Source: Pipra filicauda
Taxonomy: Eukaryota; Chordata; Aves; Passeriformes; Pipridae
Reading direction: 5' to 3'
DNA: 64,000 nucleotides
Assembly: GCF_003945595.2 (NCBI RefSeq)
Contig: NW_024104162.1
Span: forward strand, 930,001 to 994,000
Shown here: piece by piece, positions 58,151 to 64,000 of the stretch
Layout of the letters: the number at the start of each line of letters is the position of its first letter
Numbering within the stretch: the first letter of the stretch is position 1
Made by a program: the position numbers and the translations under genes
Notes under the pieces: generated by a model
What the model was told of the DNA's origin: nothing
Seen by the model: the letters and a program-made list of their open reading frames with translations, nothing else
Database searches by the model: none

Positions 58151-61100
58151 TTCCAGGTGCGGGGCTTGCCGAGGGCCCGCCGTCCGCTCCACACCCCAGT
58201 GCCGAGGTGTGACTTGTCCGTGGGGCTTTCCCTGGAGTTTTCAACCTGCTCCAAACCTCTGGCTCCGCGGCGGGTTCCCGGCCCTGCCGAGGGGAGCTCC
58301 TAGCTAGTGGTCGTGACAGCCTTTGTCTTTTCAGGCAGCTTTATTGACTTTGACAAGGAAGCGAGGTGCTGCCACCTATGCCCAGACACTCCAAAATATC
58401 CCCGAGACCCAGGTCACCACCCTGGAGAACGGGCTCCGTGTGGCCTCAGAGGAGTCCAGGCAGCCAACCTGCACGGTAAGTTTAAGATAGGTTGAGGGCT
58501 TCCTTGAAGCCTGTATCTGGTCTCTAAAAAGTGACAAACCTTGTCTGAACCAAAGCTTTTGACAGTAACTCTATTGTTACTTTCTGTGAACTGGTGGGAT
58601 TAATGTAACAGCAGAAGGCCCAGCCTGGTGCTGTCTTAAGTCTGTAGTCAAGCTTTTGTGCTCTACAAGTTTTCTCAGGCTTACATTTTTTGTGTGAGCA
58701 GTAAGTGATCAGTAGGAGTTCTCTCTCTGGCAAAACCAGCTTTGGTGAAGCTGACGGATAAAAAGCCAAAACACATGCAGGAAACTGTTGCTTGTGTTTG
58801 CTTCTTTTGATGCTACTGGTGTAATGTATGGGTAGCAGACTTCTTGTCCCTGCTGCTGTGTTTGTGGCACGAGGATGCTGATTGTTTTCTTCTCTGATGT
58901 CACTCCCTGTTTTTGCTGCCAGGTGGGTGTGTGGATCGAGGCCGGGAGCCGCTATGAAAACGCAAAGAACAACGGGGCTGGTTTTTTTGTGGAACACCTG
59001 GCCTTTAAGGTAAGGAGGTGTGCTGGGTCTGCACAGAGCTGCGCCGAATGCTCTGTCCATACGTTGTTGACTCTTATTTGCTATTTGCTTGTCTTTCCTC
59101 TTAAAGTAAAAAATGCTGTAATTGATAATTCAGACAGAGTGTCTGACATCTTGGTTCCAATCCTTGGCTGTCCCAGCCTCTATATAACACACCTGGAGCA
59201 CTGTGGTATGAAGCATGTTTCCTCAGGTTAGCAGAGAGAACTCAAAGCAGTGTTTCTTACAGCCATTTGTTTTTCTTTGATTTTCTTAGCAGTTGAGGGA
59301 AACTTAGGGGTTATAGCTGTTGCTTTTTAAATAACCTAAGTCTCTGCTGAACGGGGCAGAGGGCATCTAAGCCTGGGACTTGCTGACTTGAGTCCAGCCT
59401 GTGCCTTCATGGGCAGTTGCAGTATCTGGCTTGCTCCTTAGGAGATAAGATCTTAGAAGAAGTTTTCTGCTTCATCTGAGTTTCACTGCTTGGATAGTTA
59501 TACGCCTGCTTATTTTTGGTTTAGGCTTGTTCTTGGTTTACTTCCACAGATGTGCTCTTCAACCATTTTTGTCTCTCAGTGTAAGTCTTCTCTTTCCCTG
59601 CTGAATTTTTGTTGGTCTTTGAAAATGCACCTCACCCATCCTTTATCTAGGGAAAATAAGCCAAGTTTTAAATCTCTTGCCTTCTGTGCTTGCTCTTGGC
59701 TTTTATGAATCATATGACAGTTTTTATTGCTTTAGGTCTTTGTTGTTATTTTCCTTGCTTTAATTCTGCCTGGTGGGGGGAAAGTTGTTCATTTCATGAT
59801 TTAGTTTATCTGTTTCCTTCTAGGGCACAAAGAAGCGTCCTGGCTCTGCCTTTGAGAAGGAAGTGGAGAGTCTGGGTGCTCACCTGAATGGGTACACATC
59901 CCGTGAGCATACTGCCTTCTACATAAAAGCCTTGTCCAAGGACATGCCCAAAGGTAGGATGGCCAGGGGGCAAAGTCTGATCGGGAACTTAAGGAAGTGC
60001 GTGTACTTGTGTTTCTCTCCCCAAGCATCCTTTCTACCAACCAGGGATTGAAGTAGCTGAACGGTAAATTGGAGGTTCTGGTTGGTAGTTGAAGAGAGCA
60101 GTGCAGTGACATGGTGCTTCAGGGCTGCAAGTTCATGTGTTCCTAAACAAAGAGCTTTAGTTATGTCAGGCTGGACTGTGTTGCCAGGAGGGAGGACGGG
60201 GGGATTCAGGAGTCTGTGGTTGTTTTATGGAGCTGGGAAACTGAGGTCCGCAACAGCTGCTGTGTGAGGAGTGCTCATTGCAGCTCTTGTGAGTGCAGCT
60301 TGTGCTCTGCTGCCATGTGCAGACTCCTCTGGGTTGGTTTTGGCCAGAGGCAGCGATTTGAGTCAGAGCTGTGGGCCTTGCTGTAGATATGGGCTATGCT
60401 GTAGGTATCACAAACCCTTTGTAGGGATTCAGTGTGTTTCTGGAGCAGTGCCCTGCTTCTGACATGCTTCACTTTCTGCAAATGTTGCCCGCTTTCCACT
60501 GGCAGTGATGATCTGACTTGAAGACTTCTTGGTAAACTGGTGTTGTTTGTGCTGTGGGAACAGGCAGCACTCAGCTCTTTATGTTGCATCCCCTCCCCAG
60601 TGTGGTTTGTTGCTCACTCCTCCTCTGTGTCTCTTCTTTCAGCAGCACTGGGTGGCAGTCAGGCAGTGGGATGCTAACATGGGAATTGTGTTGCAGTTGT
60701 AGAACTCCTGGCTGACGTTGTACAGAACTGTGCGCTGGAGGACTCTCAGATCGAGAAGGAACGTGGCGTCATTCTTCGGGAGCTGAAAGAAATGGACAGC
60801 AACCTGATGGATGTCACCTTTGATTACCTTCATGCCACTGCTTTCCAGGGCACTCCACTGGCCCACACTGTTGAGGGGACCACAGAGAACATCAAGTGAG
60901 CAACAGGCTGGATGCAGGGCACAGCCCAGGGGTTCAGTCCATGGGGTGCATGACTGCTGCTGCTTGGTTGTGGTGACTGCCCAAGGAAACCAGTGTGTGC
61001 ACGGAGGTGATCTGTACCCATGGGGCTCTCCTTGTGCCCTGACTGTGTTTTCCTCGTTGGAGCTGGTGAAAGCATAATGCTGCACACATTCCTTAGAAGC

Positions 61101-63278
61101 CCTAGTGCAAGACCTGAGGTTAGAAGGGACAGGTTGAACCTTCTCCCATGCTTGTCAATTTGACACTGTTAGAGAAATTAAGAGATAGGGTGGTCATTGA
61201 AGCAGTGGCCTTGCATTAGGTCAGTGACCGGGCTCAGTACTCTCCAATCTGCATTGAATTTTATCCTTAACTCTTCATCTTCACTGCTGGTTCCCCTTCT
61301 TTGTGTTCTAGATTTAGAGCACGGGGAAAACACAGTGCACAGTCTTGTTTCTAGAATGTATTGTTTCTAAAAGGTATTGTTACCCCACAACAAAGAGAAT
61401 CACTGCTGTCTCTGCACTGCAAACTTGCTTCTCCTAAGCCTCTCATTCCTCCAAGTCAGAGATGCTGACGTTCTCTCTCTGTGTTCTCTCTAGGCGGCTG
61501 ACTCGAGCAGATCTGGCTTCATATGTTGATACTCACTTCAAGGCACCCCGTATGGTCCTGGCAGCTGCTGGAGGTAAGTTCTAGATCCTTGTGATTCTGG
61601 GAAGCCTTGGTATTTTCAAATACCCAAACCCCTGTCACGCATCTCTAATGTAAAATCAGATCATTTTGTTAAATTGCTCTAGGACTGTAAGTCTCTCTCT
61701 TTGCCGTTGCCAGGTATTTCACACAAAGAGCTGGTAGATGCAGCTAAGCAACACTTCAGTGGAGTGCCTGTCGCGTACAAAGAGGATGCTGTGCCTATCC
61801 TCCCGCACTGTCGCTTCACAGGGAGTGAGGTAAAGTTGTTTTGGTCCCCATCAAAACAAGCAGGTGTTGCCCAACTGTTGAATGAATGTGAAACCAATTA
61901 CAGCTGCTTCTGAGAGGGAAAAAAATCTGTGTATCTTGGAGAAGCTGATGATGCAGCATCTTGGTAGTGCTCCCATGTTCTGTTCTTGGGGCTTATTGCC
62001 ACGTGTTGGGTTTTAGATGGGACCCACATCCATTAGGAATGAGAGGCCATTGCTCACATCATCTGCTGGAAAACTCACATCAGAGCAGTGTGTGCTCAGT
62101 AATGCCTGAGACTCTTTCATGTCACTGGAATCACATCAAGTACCCTACTTTGTCAGCCTGGCGTTGCAGCAGGCTGCGGGCAAGTCACAGTGCTCATGCT
62201 GTTCTCCTCCACTCCTTGACGATTTCCTAGATCCGTGCCAGAGATGATGGTCTGCCCCTTGCCCATATTGCTCTTGCTGTGGAGGGGCCAGGATGGGCTG
62301 ATCCAGACAACGTTGTCCTCAACGTGGCCAATGCCATCATCGGGCGCTACGACCGTACTTTTGGAGGTGGGAAGGTAAGAGGCTTCTGAGTGTGACAGGG
62401 AGAGCCTGGAGCCTTTTAATATGAAGTACTATGGGGATTCTAGGTGTGAATGTGCCTTAGGGAAGGCTCTTGTGGTTAGCTTCGAACTGTGAAGGGGTTA
62501 GGAGCCTGGAAAATAGGATAGAAGAGTAATCAAGGGTAATCCGGGCCAGATCTTGAGGGGTGATGCTGGGAGATGAACTGAGCCTTCTCTGCTAAGTTTG
62601 GAAGAGGTTTAGCTGGTGAATTCTCAGCAGCTTATTCCTACTCTCACAACTAACCACTTGGTGGGGGTGGTGGTGGAAGCACATTGAGTAGTCTACAATC
62701 TCATGATGCAAGCTTGCCTTACAACTGCAGAGCAAGTGGAACTTGTTCAAAACCCCAGTATTGCATCCATTATTGTCTGGAATCTGTCTGGACTGTATAA
62801 CTGTGCTAACCCCTGCTGCTGGGAGACCGTGTGCTTCCCATTTTCTCCCACTCCTACGGTGGTATGCATACCAGCTCCTCATCTGCAGCTGGGAAAGGAA
62901 ATGGTTTTGCTGGATGGACTCCTAGGCCTTTGTCTGTGGCTTTTCCAGCAGTGATTCTCATCTGTTGACCACATGAAGGGTCTAAATTAAGATCCCCTTC
63001 AGCAAAGTGTTCCGCTCTGTCTTGTCTGTGGTCTTTGTGAAAACAGCTCAGTGGGAAAGAATTTGAGCTGTGAGGAAGCTGCGAGCGAAATGGCTGACAG
63101 TATCTCCTTATTTACAGAATCAGTCTAGCAGGCTGGCTACACTTGCTGTGGAGCATAATCTCTGCCACAGTTTCCAGACATTCAACACCTCTTACTCTGA
63201 CACTGGCCTCTTCGGTTTCCATTTTGTTTCCGATCCTCTGTCCATAGATGATATGATGTTTTGTGCTCAGGGGGAGTG
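57858..63278 (+). CDS. UQCRC1: UQCRC1, complex III core subunit 1 (first nine exons, 3' end outside window)
   Basis: Exons 57858-57929, 58335-58475, 58923-59009, 59824-59953, 60697-60895, 61494-61573, 61714-61829, 62231-62374 and 63118-63278 encode 376 residues plus two bases of a split codon; the human protein is 480. The N-terminus ([20 protein letters not shown]) is a basic, Ala-rich mitochondrial presequence. An M16-peptidase fold follows. The zinc motif H-x-x-E-H is degenerate (FFVEH, residues 92-96), as expected for core protein 1, which is structural in the bc1 complex. Other landmarks are [41 protein letters not shown] and [12 protein letters not shown]. No further exon is recognisable before 64000, so the rest lies to the right. 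Confidence 0.96.
57930..58334 (+). other. UQCRC1 intron 1
   Basis: The donor is GTGAGT and the acceptor is TTTTCAG. The first half belongs to the CpG island. No other feature is seen. Confidence 0.7.
58476..58922 (+). other. UQCRC1 intron 2
   Basis: The donor is GTAAGT and the acceptor is GCTGCCAG, phase 0. The long frames in this region on either strand are not coding; no repeat is recognised. Confidence 0.7.
59010..59823 (+). other. UQCRC1 intron 3
   Basis: The donor is GTAAGG and the acceptor is CTTCTAG, phase 0. It is T-rich in its 3' half. No feature is supported. Confidence 0.7.
59954..60696 (+). other. UQCRC1 intron 4
   Basis: The donor is GTAGGA and the acceptor is GTTGCAG, phase 1. 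I see nothing further in it. Confidence 0.7.
60896..61493 (+). other. UQCRC1 intron 5
   Basis: The donor is GTGAGC and the acceptor is CTCTAG, phase 2. A short stretch near 61105-61140 (GAGGTTAGAAGGGACAGG) faintly recalls CR1, but is too diverged to call. Confidence 0.6.
61830..62230 (+). other. UQCRC1 intron 7
   Basis: The donor is GTAAAG and the acceptor is TTCCTAG, phase 0. A TGATGATG at about 61947 looks like a snoRNA C box, but no D box lies at suitable distance. Nothing is supported. Confidence 0.65.
62375..63117 (+). other. UQCRC1 intron 8
   Basis: The donor is GTAAGA and the acceptor is TTTACAG, phase 0. No feature is supported. Confidence 0.65.
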
Positions 63279-64000
63279 GTAAGTACAACTTTGGCAGAAG
63301 TTGCATTTAAGATTTGACCCTCTCGTGGGAGACTGAGCTGCTGGGGGAGCATATTAAGTCTGCAGAGAGCTGTGTCTCTTTATGAACTTCTTGGTAACTT
63401 GCATTCTGTTTAAGTGATCCTGTAAGTGGTTTCTGTAAATCTCGTAGGATGTGGTTTTTGAGGAGCTGTTTTAATCCCTTAAGGCTCTTCACGTCTTTTG
63501 TTCAGACTTTCAAGTATTAGCACCGAGGCTTTGGGGTTTTTTTATATACAGTGGAGATCATTCCTCAGAGACAAGGCTTTCCTGGGTGCCCGAGAGACAT
63601 ATCTCCATTGTCTTGTTAAGCCTAAGCAAAGCAGGCGGAGTTGTTGCCACTCAGGCTGTTGTGTTGCAGCTGATTAATGTCCTGCTGCTGGAGTCATGCC
63701 AGTTTTTGGGAACCTTCTGGCTGTCCATCTTATTGTGTCCACGAACCAGTAATGGTTTGAGGCTACATCTGAGATTCAGAGCCAAGCTGTGCTGTGTATG
63801 GAGCAGGTGGAGTGAGCCCTTGCCCCAGAGACATTGCCGTTGGCAGGGGAGGAAGGGATTTAGCAGCTGGAGTCCAAACAGACTCTGTGGAGCTGTCTCG
63901 TTCTTTCAGCATCAGTTTCCATAGCAGCTTGCCATGCGTGGGAATGGCTGACACGCCTTCCTTCTCCTGTGATAGGGCAATACATTCCACATGCTGCTGG
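63279..64000 (+). other. UQCRC1 intron 9, running off the window
   Basis: Begins with GTAAGT. The next expected exon should complete the split Trp codon and continue with M-R-L-C-like sequence; no such sequence follows any AG up to position 64000. Confidence 0.65.

Noticed and set aside
61940..62115. Possible C/D-box snoRNA in UQCRC1 intron 7 (TGATGA and a distant CTGA)
   Set aside because: The boxes are about 160 bases apart, with no terminal stem. That does not fit a box C/D RNA.

Overview
This is a gene-dense, GC-rich vertebrate segment, almost certainly from a bird. The evidence is four intact protein genes in the order seen on human 3p21.31, very short introns, strong CpG islands, and several fragments that look like avian CR1 LINE 3' ends. 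I found no bacterial, viral or plasmid features. All genes read on the + strand. Every exon set below was joined by hand and the codon phase was checked at each junction; all four reading frames close without a shift.

Layout. (1) 1-12,885: the 3' half of NCKIPSD (SPIN90/WISH), six exons coding 272 residues, then its 3' UTR. (2) 12,886-16,990: intergenic, with two AT-richer homeobox-site-rich islands, a long T tract and the CELSR3 CpG island. (3) 16,991-46,650: a complete 35-exon CELSR3 (Flamingo-type adhesion GPCR), 3,152 residues by my junctions, with a 3' UTR to about 48,915. (4) 48,916-51,880: intergenic, with no supported gene. (5) 51,881-57,000: a complete 19-exon SLC26A6 (SLC26 anion exchanger), 711 residues. 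(6) 57,359-57,857: a short spacer holding a degenerate minisatellite and the UQCRC1 promoter. (7) 57,858 to the right edge: the first nine exons (376 residues) of UQCRC1, which continues outside the window.

The four genes do not form a pathway. They cover actin nucleation control (NCKIPSD), neuronal planar polarity and axon guidance (CELSR3), epithelial anion exchange (SLC26A6) and mitochondrial complex III (UQCRC1). What they share is conserved synteny.

The most interesting signals lie in CELSR3. Exon 34 carries a regular array of 19 units of about 13 residues with a repeated R-x-x-S-R-E core in the cytoplasmic tail. Two short introns (one with a GC-AG border) are multiples of three and free of stops, so their retention would insert 46 or 31 residues. 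The tail ends through a tiny last exon with a NAGNAG acceptor. An HNF1-like site cluster in SLC26A6 intron 15 is also worth testing. I found no wholly new biological system.
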